A DNA stretch of 64,000 bases from Rhododendron vialii (lineage: Eukaryota; Streptophyta; Magnoliopsida; Ericales; Ericaceae), in contig NC_080564.1 in NCBI RefSeq assembly GCF_030253575.1, forward strand, positions 8,104,501 to 8,168,500. The letters are read 5' to 3'. Each line of letters starts with the position of its first letter. Within the stretch, counting starts at the first letter, position 1. Below the pieces are notes generated by a model, which did no database searches, was not told the origin of the DNA, and was given only the letters and a program-made list of their open reading frames with translations. A program made the translations under genes and the position numbers. Of this stretch, positions 1-11,826 are shown piece by piece.

Positions 1-2026
1 CCATACCGAAATCAGTACTTTGACGGCTCCTCGGCTTCTTATGCTGAATTCAAGAGGGTATACAGCGTACCTCATGATGTTGACGTTCGCATTTTACCGA
101 ACAGTGATCCCAAGGATCTTCCTCACCGGGAGGGAGCACTCATATTCCCCTTGATGGCTATCACAGAGGGGGGCGTTAGATTCCCCCTTCATCAGTTTGT
201 CCGAAGGGTTCTCCGAGCCCTCTCCCTCACGTCTTCTCAGCTGACGGTGAATTCTTACCGGATCATCACGAGCATTATAGAACTGAGGAGACAATATAAC
301 CTCACGTTCGGACTCGAGGAGCTCTTCGGTGTATACCTCGTTGGAGTTAACCGGGAGAGCGACCGTCACTACCTCTCCTGTAGGACAGGATACGACACCT
401 TCCTTATCGACCATCTTCCCGACTCGGAAGAGTGGGCGAGTAGTTATGTTTCGGTCACCGGGAATTTTATGTTTGGGCCCGGGGAGAGCGCGGACACAGC
501 CACCACAGTTCAGTTCGAAACCGGGGCTCCTGGTCGGTAGAAGCATCTTCTTAGCTTTATTATGTTTGCACATTTTTCTTTCCTCATTGTATACTGATTC
601 TTCCATTCTCTATCTTTCAGCCGAGGGAATCGTTGCAGAGCTTCGGGCAAGGGCTAACCGAGCGCAAATAACAGCTGCTTACGCCATTCCTATCACGAGT
701 CGGTATGCACCTGAACTGCTCGGATACAAACCGACTTATACCGGCTATTTGAAAAAGAAGCCGAGGCAGCAAGGAGTTCCTCGAGGGGGACGAGGACGTG
801 GCCGAGGGAGAAGCCAAGGAAGAGGAGAAGGTAGGAGAGGAGGAGCTGGGGCGACAGAAGACGAAGTTGGTGATTCTGGTCCCCGAGGCGTGATCCGAGA
901 AGAAATCGACCGGGAGACCCCAGAAAGGACGGGACTTAGTAGAGAGATGAGCGGCCGTGGAAGAGAAGTGCTCAACCTTCGGCGCCAAAGGCCACGAGGA
1001 CGGGGTGCCGGCGTCAGGACAGGCTCGCCGGGGGCTGGAACCTCGAGGGTGATCCCTGTTTCTCCTCAGGAGCCTCCGGAGAAGAGGGCTCGGACCGAGG
1101 AGGAAAGCTTCGGACGAGGAAGGGGCGGGGAGCCGATCTTGATAGAAGAAACGGGGACCCGAGGAGATGAGGGAGATGTGGAGAGCCGGGGAGGAACCGA
1201 AACGGGGACTCGTGTTCCGGCGAGGGAGGTCCCCTGGGCCCCCGAGGTTCGTCACTACTCGGGGCGCCTAATTCATCACGCCGATAGCGCGTCTTCTAAC
1301 ATTGGGACGGCGTTTGGGCTGCTTCGGTCGTGTATTCTTCCGAAGGATGCCCGGGCTGTTGAGGGGTGCACCGTGGATCTGACAGGAGAGATAGCGCAGG
1401 CACTTCTGAAAGTAAGTTACTTCTGAAAGTTTCTTTTCTTACTCCTTTGATCGTTTTGTTGGAATTTTGATCAATTTTAATTGTGTTGGTAGGCCGGCGC
1501 TCGGGTGCTCGCTGTGAACGAACAATGCCAGGCACGAGAGCAGGAGATGGAGCTGCTGAGGAAGACTCTTGCTCAGAGAGAGGACGACCTGAAAGTGGCG
1601 AGGGAGACTTGTGACCTCTACCTAGCCGACTTTCAGCGGTGCGACCGGGAGCGGGTACTTGCCGAAGGGAGGGCCAAAAAAGCTGAGGAGGATGCTGATA
1701 CATTGAGGGCTGCTGGAGCTCGGGAGGTCGAGTTTGCAAGGAACAAAGGCTACGATGAAGGCTGGGATGCTGCCGGAGTGGAATATAAGAAGCAGGTCCG
1801 GGAGATAGAAGCCGAGCTCTTCAGAGATCGGTTCTTGGACGGGCTTCGGTACGGCCACGAGGCCTTAATAAGCAAGCTTACTCTGCCAGAGGGTTCGGAG
1901 CTTCGAACCGTGCCTGAGCCCCCTCCTGAAGAGCTCGTGCTACCGGAGGAGGAAAGCGAGCAGGTGCCGAACCAGGAGCCCCAAGCGACCGAGGAGCCAG
2001 CTGACCTTAGCGCCCCTGTTCCCTGA
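1..2026 (+). CDS. Spliced antisense gene of the Tat element; putative gypsy-type transposon-domain protein (5' end outside window)
   Basis: The visible part has three exons: <1-532, 621-1411 and 1493-2026. The frame is open from base 1, so the start codon lies to the left. Intron 1 (533-620, phase 1) has donor G|GTCGGT and acceptor TTTCAG. Intron 2 (1412-1492, phase 0) has donor AAA|GTAAGT and acceptor GGTAG. Joined, they give 618 codons plus TGA. Exon 1 has the plant 'putative gypsy type transposon' look (FPLHQFVRRVLRALSLTSSQ, about residues 57-76 of the visible part). Exon 2 begins with an RG-rich tract (PRGGRGRGRGRSQGRG) and continues as charged low-complexity sequence. Exon 3 looks like a coiled coil (about 1510-1830) followed by an acidic Pro/Glu-rich tail. 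Such antisense genes are known in Tat elements but their role is not established. The domain name is from family memory; the splice sites and frames are seen directly. Confidence 0.75.
533..620 (+). other. Intron 1 of the antisense transposon gene
   Basis: This 88-bp intron has GT-AG ends and a T-rich 3' part ending TATCTTTCAG. Without splicing, the first exon frame stops at 538-540. With splicing, the codon G|CC restores one open frame into exon 2. Its sense lies opposite to gag-pol, so it can only be removed from an antisense transcript. Confidence 0.65.
1412..1492 (+). other. Intron 2 of the antisense transposon gene
   Basis: This 81-bp intron has a perfect donor (AAA|GTAAGT) and a TTGGTAG acceptor after a T-rich stretch. 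Reading through would stop five codons into the intron. Removing it joins AAA to GCC in phase 0 and continues the coiled-coil frame. Confidence 0.65.
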
Positions 2027-2929
2027 TGAAGCATAGGAACTTTATATTTCGCAGCTCTGAAAAAGTATTTTAACTTTTGCTTGAATGGTCGGTTTACTGG
2101 ACGGCTCCGGACATTTGGAGTTTGCCGTTCCAGAGATTGTAACCGTTTAATACTTGAAGCAGTACCCCCTTTTTGTTAATAGTTCGTGAATGAATGCTCT
2201 TCTTTTCTTGAATGTTTTTCTTTGAAATGCTTGTTTGATTGGTTTGCTCCTTAGGTTATAATACCCCTGCTTCGGTGGGACTTGAAAAGTTTGTAGAAAC
2301 AAGTTTAACCGAAGCGTTAACCGAATCGTTTTTTCAAGCATAAGAAAGATGATTAATCAAGAAAAGGTGACTCGTTCCGAAGCCCCAGCGAGTAGGAGGG
2401 TCGGTAGGGATCGAATCAGAATCAACTCGTGTAATGAATTTTTGACATTGCACGCCCCTGCTTATTAATAGAAATGAGCTTATCGAGCAGACGCGGGATG
2501 GTATTACTGCTAGGGACGTAGGCCGAGGTCACGAAGTGGTACGGCTTTTGCCATAGGTTAGTGACGCGGCGAGTCCGAACAGAGAGAAATTTCTGATGGG
2601 TCGGTGTTAGGGGCTCGGAGAAAAAGGCCGAGTATCCTTACAGCGAGTGACCAGAAATTTAGACGACCGAAGAGGTCCGGGCGACTTGGTGGGAATTTTT
2701 CTCCGAGTGTATCACCTATGGGAGAACAATATCCCTGAAGTCGGTATAAAATGGTCCGGGAAAGAATAGACCAAGTATAAGTAATTTAAACAATCAGTGT
2801 ACGAATAGTGCCAAAGAGAATTCTCATTAAAACTCGGGGTATTGTCAATACATAAGCAGATTGCCTTCAAAACTTTCTCAAAAGAAAATGCAACGTAATA
2901 AGGACAAAACGGGCTTCGGTAGCCGAACA
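2027..2929. other. Non-coding spacer between gag-pol and the antisense gene
   Basis: The two coding regions of the element converge here, so the 3' ends of both transcripts probably fall in this 0.9 kb. I see no convincing coding frame. The base composition matches the rest of the element, with many CCGAAG/TCGGT words. Confidence 0.55.
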
Positions 2930-5900
2930 CTATCCGTAGAACTTCTTCAAATTGTTGGCGTTCCATGACTTAGCAATGGGGGAACCATCCAGTTTTTCCA
3001 ATTTGTAATTACCCGAACCGAGGTGCTTGAGAACTCGGTAAGGACCCTCCTAATTGGGCATTAGCTTTCGCTTTTTGGACTTCTCCACCACCTTTTTCCA
3101 AACGAGATCGTCAGGCTTAAACGACCGGAGGCGCACGCTTCGGTTGTAACCCTTTGCAACCTCCTGCTGGTATGAAGCGAGCTTTATCCTTGCGTTGTCC
3201 CGTTCTTCTTCGGCTAAATCGAGGTCCGAAGCAACGGTGGTGTTGTTGACCGACTCATCAAAATTTTCTGTTCTCATTGTTGGGAGTCCGACTTGGAGTG
3301 GGATGACCGCCACCATTCCGAATGCCAAGGAAAAAGGTGTGCGACCGGTTGATCGCCGAGGCGTCGTACGGTAGCCCCAGAGTACCCTGGGCAGCTCTTC
3401 GGCCCACTTTCCTCGCCGTGACTCGAGTCGTCGCTTTAGCCCGGATGAAATTGCTTTGTTTGCCGCTTCAGCCTGTCCGTTGCCCTGGGGGTAAGCCGGA
3501 GTGGATGTGTCCCATTTGATACCGTATTCGTCAAGTAGAGCCCGGTACTTCTGTCCTGTAAACTGCCCTCCATTGTCAGTAATTATGGCGAACGGCACAC
3601 CGAAGCGTGAGATGATGTTGCGCCACACAAAGCGGATGACGTCTGTTTCTTCGATGGTTACCAGGGGCTCGGCCTCGACCCATTTCGAGAAATAATCTGT
3701 TGCGGTTAAAAGGAACTTGAATCCACCCGGAGCGACTGGGAGCTTTCCAACGATATCCATGCCCCATTGGGAGAAGGGCCAGGGGCTGGTGAGAGGGCTC
3801 AGGTCCCGAGCCGGCTGATGGATAATGGGAGCGAACATCTGGCACTTTTTGCAACGCTTGACGAACTCTTCAGCGTCCTTCTTCATTGTCGGCCACCAAT
3901 ATCCCTGAGTGAGGGCTCGGTGGGCGAGCGATCGTCCACCGGAGTGACAACCGCTGTCACCGGCGTGAAGCTCTTCGATAATGCCCGGAACTTGATGTGG
4001 GTGTGCAACCAATAAGTACGGCCCGGTAAACGATCTTCGGTAAAGCTTGCCGTTGGGATTGAGCCAGAAGAGGGCAGCTTTGTTGCGGAGTCGGTGGGCG
4101 TCCTTTTTGTCGGTGGGAAGGGAGTCTTCCCTTAGGTAAAGGACGATTTCATCCATCCAGCTCGGACCGAGCTCTATGTTGAGTACTTCCTTCTGTAGGT
4201 CTTCGAGTTCAAAACTGGGCTTGTCAATAGAATTGAAGGAAATGGATCGGTGCCCAGTGCATGAGAATGCCGAAGCGAGACCTGCCAGGGCGTCGGCGTG
4301 GGCGTTCTGTTCCCTTGAAATATGCTCGACTCTGATTGCTTTAAAGCGTTGAATGAGCTGGACAGCGGCGCTTAGGTAGGTACGCATGCGGTCATCCCGA
4401 GCTTCGTATTCTTCAGAGAGTTGGTTAACCACCAACTGGGAGTCGCTGTAAACGACGAGCTCTTCGATGCCAATGGCTTCGGCAGTCTTGAGTCCGGAGA
4501 TCAACGCCTCATATTCGGCCTCGTTGTTAGAGGCTGGGAAATTGATGGAGAAGGAGCTTTCGTGCAAGACACCGGAGGGTGAGAGAAGAACGACGCCCGC
4601 ACCTGCGCCTCGGCTGTTGGATGCGCCATCGACGTACATTTTCCATACATCTCCGTGAAAGAGCTGCCAAGCTGTGCTAGGGTTGGCCTGGAGTACTGCT
4701 TCGGTGCTCGGTGGGGGTGCCGAAGCAGATACGTTGGGCGGTGTAAGCTCTGCGATAAAGTCAGCCAGAACCTGAGCCTTTATTGCTGTCCGAGGCTGAA
4801 AGTGGATTTCGAAATTGGCAATCTCAACGGCCCATTGTGAAATTCGGTTGGAGAGATCGGCCTTTCGGAGAAGAGATTTGAGGGGGAACTCGGTCAGGAT
4901 GATGATGCGATGAGACTGGAAATACGGGGCAAGCTTTCGGGAGGCTGAGATTAGGGCGAGCACGAGCTTCTCCAGGGGGAGGTAGCGCGTCTCGGCGGGA
5001 GTCATGGTTTTGCTGGAGTAGTAGATTGGCTGGTGCTCCCGACCCTCCTGTCGGACGAGCACCGAGCTGACGGCGTGCGGGGAGACAGCTAGATAGAGGA
5101 ACAGGTCTTCCTGGTCCCTTGGAGTGACGAGGAGTGGAGCCGTGGAAAGATACTCCTTTAGTCGCTGGAGGGCTCGGTCACATTCTTCTGTCCAGTTGAA
5201 GCTTCGTCGGCTGCCCTTTAGTAGAGCGAAAAATGGCTGACATTAGTCCGAGGAGCGACTTATAAACCGATTCAGAGCAGCAGCCATCCCGGTTAGACGC
5301 TGAACATCGCGCTTGTTGTGGGGAGCCGAGAGCTGATCAATTGCTTGAATTTGGGAAGGGTCGGCCTCAATACCGCGCCGGGAGACGAGATGGCCGAGAA
5401 ATTTTCCGGAGCTGACGCCGAATACGCATTTCTCGGCATTGAGGCGGAGTTTGTGGCGCTTGAGTATCTCAAAGACTTCGGCAAGGTGAGTTAGATGATC
5501 ACCGGCGCGAAGACTTTTAACCACCATGTCGTCAATGTATGCCAGCATAGTGTCTCCCAGTAATTGCTCGAACATCTTGGTTATCATTCGCTGGAAGGTT
5601 GCTCCGGCATTTTTCAAACCGAAGGGCATTACGAGGTAACCGAAGATCCCGTGGGGGGTAATGAAGGCGGTGTTCTCGATATCGCCTTCGCTCATGGCGA
5701 TCTGGTGGTAGCCCCGGTACGCATCCAAAAAGCTGAGTCGCTCGTGACCAGAGGTGGCGTCGACAAGCTGGTCGATTCGGGGAAGAGGAAAGAAGTCCTT
5801 CGGGCAGGCATCGTTAAGGTTGGAGTAGTCGACGCAGACACGCCATTTGCCATTCTTCTTCTTGACTACGACGGTGTTAGCCAACCACTTGGGGTACTGG

Positions 5901-8824
5901 ACCTCTCTGATTGCCCCAGCGTTTAGGAGTCGGTTGACTTCTTCAATGACGGCCTCGGAGTGAATGGGAGAGGACCGTCGTGCTTTCTGTACGACCGGTC
6001 GCTTGGCTGTGTCGATGTTGAGCTCGTGGCAGATGAAAGAGGGGTCGAGCCCCGGCATCTCGTAGGGAGTCCAGGCGAACACTTCAATGTTTCGGTTGAG
6101 AAAAGCTACCGTCTCATTCCGATCAGTGTCACTAAGTGAGGAACTGACAAGGAAGAAGCGGGAGCCGTCCTCGGTGATTGGGATTGTGGCCACATCTTCG
6201 ACGGTTTTGTCGTCGGGGGATCTGCCGACGTCCTCCAAAACTGGGGCTTCTGGTGCTTCAATGAGATTCACCCGGGGGGTCTGTTTGGTGCTTCGGACAG
6301 CGTTGACGTAGCACTGCTTGGCCGCGGTCTGGTCTCCGTACAGGTCTTCCTGGTGCCCGTTAGTGCCGATGAAACGTACCACTTGGTGATAAGTGGAGGC
6401 AATCGCTTTAAGCCTATGCAGCCAGGTTCGACCAACAATGGCGTTGTAAGGGCCAGGGACGTCGACCACCACAAAGTCTATTTCAAGTGTTACCGAGCCG
6501 GCACGGACAGGAAGAGTGATCATACCGATGGGCCAGACAGGAGCTCCGTTGAAGCCGATAAGGGGAACTTCGGATGGACGGAGGTCGGTTTCGGGAATCT
6601 TCAGATCCTTGAAAAGGGAGTAGTACATGACTTCGGCAGAGCTGCCCTGGTCTACGAGGATGCGACGGACGTTGAAATTTCCGATGCGTAGCGTGACCAC
6701 GAGGGCGTCGTTGTGGGGAAGCTGGACGCGGTCGAGATCCTTCTCGGTAAACGTTATCGTCCATTTGGAGCCGTCGTCGGTTCTGGGGCGCTTCGGTTCG
6801 GGGCCAACTAGCATGACCTGCTTGGAGGAGGAGGCTTCATTCAATTCTGCCCGGATGACTCGAGCGGCTTCGGGGTTCAAGGGACCATGTATGACGTTGA
6901 TTGTCTGTACCTCTTCCTCGGTATGTGATTCGGTCCTTTGTGTCCGAGCCGTCGTCTTCTCGTGATCGATGAAGTTTCCGAGGTGGCCACCAGCAACAAG
7001 CTGTTCCAAGGAGGCCTTGAAGGGCTTGCATGCTGTGGTGAAGTGACCTTGCTCGCTATGGTAGCTGCATCGAACGATGGGATTCTTGATTTTCCCATTT
7101 TCGGTTCCGAGCTTTTGATTGGGGAAGGAGAAAAAAGGCTGATCCTTCACTTGATCAATGATCCGGTAGATGGGAATGGTGAAGACGGTCTTTTCGGCGT
7201 TGAAGTCACTTGGCTTCGGCCCCCTCCTCGGCGACTGCTTGATCGTGTTGACCTGTTTCTTCGAGGTTGAGACAGGTGCGGGGGCCGGTATGGATACCGA
7301 AGTGTTCAACGCTTTTGAACTTGTAGGTTTCCCGATGCCTCTCTCTGCCTTGGACTCGATGAGCTGACACCAGTTCTCGATTCGAGTCATAAGGTCCTTC
7401 ATAGAGTTCGGCTTATGGCGAGCGAGGTCGTCGTAGACTTGCTCGTCCTGGGATGTGAGACCGAGCTTGAATCCTCGGGCAGAGATGACACCGTCGCAAC
7501 CTTCTATCTCATTGAACAACTCCCAATAACGGCCGGCATACTGCCGAAGCGTTTCGTCGTTCCTCTTACGGAGGGCTAAGAGGGAGTCGATCTCCTTCTC
7601 GTGCTTGTTGCTCGTTACGAACCGTGCCATGAAGGCGTCACAGAGGGAATCGAACGAGGAGATTGACCGAGCCGGGAGTTGATTGAACCAGGTGAGGCCC
7701 AGGTTGCCGAGGCTTGCTGGAAACACTTTGCACAGGAAAGCATCGTCCGAGGGTTCATTCCGAAGAAATAGAGACATGACGGTTTTATACTGGACCAGAT
7801 GAGTGTACGCCTCGGTCTTGCCGTCATATTTTGCGAACTTGGGTTGGGAGAATCCTTTGGGTGGGGTAACCGAGTCGATCTCTCTTGTGAATGGAGAGGT
7901 CGAGAGTCGTGCAAGTCGCGCATCGCGATGAGGTCGGATCGAACGGTCGGGGCCGTCTGGACGCTCAGTCGCTGTACGCTTCTTGGGGACGAGTTTGTCC
8001 AATCGTTCGTGCTCCTTTCTCTTTGGATCGATACTAACCGTTTTTCTGGGAAAACGCTCCTGGCGATGATGTCGGTAGCTATCCCGAGCGGAAGCCTCGA
8101 GGCGCTCGGTGACCGGGCTCCTGCTGTTTGCGCCGCCGGGGTGCGAGACGATGGGACTTCTGGCTCGGGGGCCCTTCAGGCGCTCCCGGTATCCTCTAGT
8201 CTGGATCTCGACAAGGCCGTCATCTCCCCTGGATGCCCTTGTGAGGCTAGGGGTAGATTCCCGGCCTGTCCTGCCCACAAGGACGGAGTGGGTGGAGGAG
8301 GCAGAGACGCTCCCATCACCGAGCCTGTCAAAGGCCGATGGCCTCCTTCGAAGTTGCGCAGGAGAGCGAGAACGGTCCCTGCGCGATGTTTCTTTTGGGG
8401 CTCGTGTGTCCACCAGTCTTGGTGACTCAAGACGATCCTTGACTGAAGGACGGGATCTGTGCTCTAGCAGGTGACCGGCTTCGTGACTGCGTGGGGGGGT
8501 GCGACGGTTTGTTCTTCCGCCGCGGCTCCCGGAGGAATGAGATGGGGAGATGAGGAGGTGTTTGATCTCTGCCAACTCGTCTCGGACGTGTCTGTCGCGG
8601 TCTACAACCGTCGTGAGATCATCGATTTTGCGCTCGAGATGGCGGATGTAGGAGTGGAGCTCGGAGGATGGGCCTGCGTCTAGAGCTGATGCTCCGGCGC
8701 CAACTCCGATGGATATGTGGTTCTTTCCATGGGCCGCCGCTCCTCCAGAAGCCAGGCTGTGGTCCACGAGGGAACCGAGCCCGTGGGCGGTACCACCGTG
8801 ATGTGCGTCGTCGATCTCCACCAT
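2930..8824 (-). pseudogene. Tat retrotransposon gag-pol polyprotein with two in-frame stops
   Basis: One frame of 1,964 codons runs from ATG at 8824, 64 bases past the primer site, to TAG at 2932-2930. Two stops interrupt it: TAA at 5245-5243 and TAG at 3052-3050. There is no frameshift, since exactly 60 codons separate the first stop from the GTG at 5062. Order of domains: a charged N-terminus; the retrotransposon gag domain (about 320-450); a C-X2-H-X4-H-X4-C knuckle (about 585); aspartic protease with LVDQGSSAE (about 725); reverse transcriptase with AYIDDMV (about 1095); a degenerate RNase H; a second RNase H with MYVDGAS (about 1395); and integrase with an HHCC finger (CKKCQ) and DDE residues in WGMDIVG, ITDNGGQ and GNGQAEAA. 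The second RNase H is diagnostic of Tat. As read, the protein would end after RT unless the first stop is read through. Confidence 0.92.
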
Positions 8825-8887
8825 GTTTGATTCTGGATGTTTTAACGGAGCAGATGGGGGGAAGTGAAAGTTGAAAGGATGGCTAGT

Positions 8888-8905
8888 TCCCCAGCGGAGT
8901 CGCCA
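8888..8905 (-). other. Primer-binding site of the Tat element
   Basis: In the element's sense the site reads TGGCGACTCCGCTGGGGA. It lies two bases (AT) past the LTR end TACA and 63 bases before the gag start codon. Position and the leading TGG are as expected for tRNA priming. I am not sure which tRNA matches it; an arginine tRNA is known for some Tat/Ogre elements. Confidence 0.8.
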
Positions 8906-8907
8906 AT

Positions 8908-9563
8908 TGTAGGGGTTCGATTTAGGAGGAGGGACCTTCGCCTGAACTTGTACTTCACTTCCGCTGCTCCGTTCCTCCGCCGCTGGACCTGCAACAAGTC
9001 ACTAAGGCTGGAATAGCCTTGTGACCCTCCGACGATCAAGTTAGATGTAAGGAGAGTTGCTTTTAGGTCTAGGGTTAGGGGAAGATGGCATACCTCTCAA
9101 AGATGAATATCCCTTTGTATTTATAGACCTAGGTTAACTTGGGCTCCAAGCCAGTGCGTGGAGGTCACGCTTAGGTAACCGCCCTTGGTGACATCATAGA
9201 TGACGCCACGAGATAAGACGGTTACGAAGCACATGGGCAGATGATCCTTTTCGCCACGTATCGCTCATGGTCCCCTCCTGCTATGCTGCATTCTGCCAAA
9301 AGTCCCAAGCGGAATGTACACCTCGGTAACTAACCGAAGTGTAAACAGGAGACTTGACTCCGAGCGAGTAAACAGAAAGATATACACAGGCCCATGTCAA
9401 TATGAGGCCTCGGTTGATGGTGGTCCGGTTATATTACCGAGACGATTACCGAAGCCTCCACAGTTACGACTCGTTCATGTCATGATCCATGCTCGGTGAG
9501 TTCAAACCATTCTAATGTTGTGTGTTTGATCGATTTCCATTGTCAAAGAACTGAAGTTTTACA
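8908..9563 (-). repeat. 5' LTR of the Tat element
   Basis: The inner end is clear: plus-strand TGTAGGGG begins at 8908, which is ...CCCCTACA in the element's sense, next to the primer site. The outer end is inferred as ...TTTTACA at 9563, giving TGTA...TACA termini and about 656 bp. Element-like composition (CCGAAG, CTCGG words) fades around 9500, so the end could lie anywhere from about 9500 to 9563. An RNA polymerase II TATA box lies inside. Confidence 0.7.
9117..9126 (-). promoter_or_regulatory. TATA box in the Tat LTR
   Basis: On the minus strand the sequence reads CTATAAATAC, about 210 bases before the inner LTR end. That spacing suits a U3/R boundary that would start the genomic RNA. 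Confidence 0.6.
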
Positions 9564-11070
9564 AATGTACGGAAACCCCCTTTAATTTGCATTGAGTGAT
9601 TAATTTGGCGAGAAAATGGTTAAGATTTCTCAATGAATTTCTCCATTTTAATGATGATAAATAGTGAGAAACAAAATAAATCTTGTATTTATACAAGGAT
9701 TATTCTAAAATCCGTCCAAATGGGTAGGATAATAGGTAAAAATGTGCATTGATATCCGAGAAAAGTGTATTGTTATTTGTGAAAGTGTATTAATATCCGT
9801 AAAATATGCATTGATATCCGAACTTGTTTGGAAGTATGTGTATATTATCCTCGGCCTAGTAGGCGGAGGTTAGCAAAACCGTTTATACAAATTTCTCACC
9901 TAATTTCAAGATGAAGATAGGCACTAGGGGCTAATTCAGCTAAGGCACAAGAGGGTCTCGTGACCCTCCTGAAATTATTGAGATTTTTTTTGCGTGGAAT
10001 CAAAAGAAAAAGTAATATATATAAAATTACCTGAAATAGAGACAGATTGACATGCAGTTCAAGCGGTAAGGTGTTTCGTCTTCTACTTTGGTGGTCGCAA
10101 ATTCAAAACTTGTTGTCAGCCTTCGCCTATTTGTTGCTTTTTAACCCCTTGCGCGTTTAGGAAAAAAACCTCTTCAAAACTTGGAGTTAGTGAGGGTTGA
10201 ACAATGTCATGTTCATTGTAAACTTATGTAGGAGTAGTTGGCAGTACCACAAAGCCAACCCATACAATTTTGCAAATTATACAAATAAAACTCTTATAAG
10301 TTGTTTAGTGAAAATTTAAAAACACTAGTACATTTATCTTTTATTCTCATTATTTATTTTGAACGCGTGTTCTCTTTATATTGGATTGTTAGTATTTTTA
10401 TTAAGTTTACGCTCGAAAGGTAACCCCTCTGTCTGAAATTTCTGAATCCGTCACTGATAGGCACAATAAGGTCGAGGGGTTGGCATGCACTCAAAGTCAG
10501 AGCATCAGCAGTAATGTCACAGTTCGAGTTTCACTATCGCAAGTCTCTTCAGATTAAGTAGTCATCTCAATTCGATTTTATAAGAAAAGAAAAATAAAAG
10601 TACATATTTAGGTTCAAAAAATCGATTGTGTTCACTTCGGATCTCTAGACTCAAACCCTTTTTATGTGCACAATTTCCAATAAATTTCTTTCTAATTGTT
10701 ACTCTCATTTTTTTTTTCTCTCTATCATGTACGAAAGTACTTTAGCTTGAGGTTAAAAAGGAAATTATAGGTATAGTAATAGCATTTTCTTAAAATCATT
10801 GTAGTGGTTCTTTAGTCCTTGTCTTCGAAGAGGAATTCCTCGTTGTTGGAGGGAACTTCCTCATCGACAGACTAGTTTTTTTCCATGATATATTTTGTTA
10901 TCTTATAATTCTTTAGTCCTCGGACATGTTTTCATGAAGAATTCCAGACCAAATTTAGTAGCCTAAGTGAAAATATCTAGGGTCTAGTTACATCAATGCA
11001 AACTAGAAAAGCAAGAAAGAATGACGGGCAACACAAAGATAGATGGAGTTAAAGAGGGCAAGGTTTGTAT

Positions 11071-11236
11071 TTCGAAAAGGAAATTGATTTTCACACTCTC
11101 CTTTTTTGATATCCATTCCTTTTTTTTTATTTTTTTTAGTGTTAAAAGTGTATGTATTTTTTTGCTAAAAGATAAAAAAATGGAGTGGATATAAATAAAT
11201 AAAAAAGGAGTGTGAAAATCAATTCCCTTTTGAAAA
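11071..11236. mobile_element. Foldback MITE-like element
   Basis: The arm at 11071-11107 (TTCGAAAAGGAAATTGATTT and onward) is nearly the reverse complement of 11201-11236. The loop is about 93 bp of T-rich sequence. A similar right arm appears at about 52340-52385, which suggests a family. No transposase is visible. Confidence 0.6.
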
Positions 11237-11436
11237 TTGTTTTGTTGAAAATGTGGGTCCAAATTTTACAGAAATGAGGAGTTGCATTGTGCATTTAGAG
11301 AATTAAAGGGGCACAGAATGTGATTTGAGTGAAATGTAGGGGTGATAGTGCAGTTTAGCCTTAATCGGGCCTCCTGTCTCGAACCCGCGAGGTTCCCTGC
11401 TTAAAACGATTTCCAAAAGCCAGTTTCGTTGGATTT

Positions 11437-11826
11437 GATTCAATGGATCCAAACCCATTATTATAAACGCAAAAACGTCATATAACTTCTCGATAATATG
11501 ATTTTTTGTATCCGATAATGATGAATTTGACTAGGGTTAGTGCTCTTGATGATTTCTACAACATGAACGATTTCGATCTTTGAAATACATCTGACATAAG
11601 TTCATATTTGACTACTAGTAGCCAGACCTATTATTGCATTGATTCGATGCATCCAAGCCTATTATTACCAACTCAAAAACTTCATTTAACTTCTCGATAA
11701 GATTTTGATTTACATCCGATTATAATGAATTTTTCTAGATTTAGTGTTCTTGACGATTTCTACGACATGAACGATTTGGATCTTTGAAATAAATCTGAAA
11801 TGAGTTCATATTTGATTGCTAATATA
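11437..11826. repeat. Diverged tandem duplication, period about 204 bp
   Basis: The block beginning GATTCAATGGATCCAAACCC at 11437 recurs at 11641 as GATTCGATGCATCCAAGCCT. Similarity continues through the shared ACATGAACGATTT...ATCTTTGAAATA stretch to about 11826. The copies differ at many sites, so the duplication is old. Confidence 0.7.

Larger units (their letters stand above)
1..9563 (-). mobile_element. Tat-lineage Ty3/gypsy LTR retrotransposon, partial at left window edge
   Basis: The element reads right to left. From its 5' end it has an LTR (8908 to about 9563), a primer-binding site (8888-8905), a gag-pol frame (8824-2930), a non-coding stretch (2929-2027), and an oppositely oriented spliced gene (2026-1) that leaves the window. 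The 3' LTR and polypurine tract must lie to the left and are not visible. The order gag, protease, RT, degenerate RNase H, second RNase H, integrase, together with an extra gene antisense to pol near the 3' end, is the known layout of the Tat lineage (Retand/Ogre-like). The two stops in pol make it non-autonomous as read. The right LTR boundary rests only on a TGTA/TACA pair, so the exact end and the target duplication are unproven. Confidence 0.88.

Noticed and set aside
94-1255. Minus-strand open frames overlapping the antisense transposon gene (94-606, 617-1255)
   Set aside because: They are shadows of the spliced plus-strand exons. Composition and continuity favour the plus strand, and the splice sites explain the breaks.
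3322-8874. Many plus-strand open frames of 60-210 codons across gag-pol
   Set aside because: All lie opposite the continuous 1,964-codon minus-strand frame that carries every recognised domain. High GC content keeps the opposite strand open by chance.
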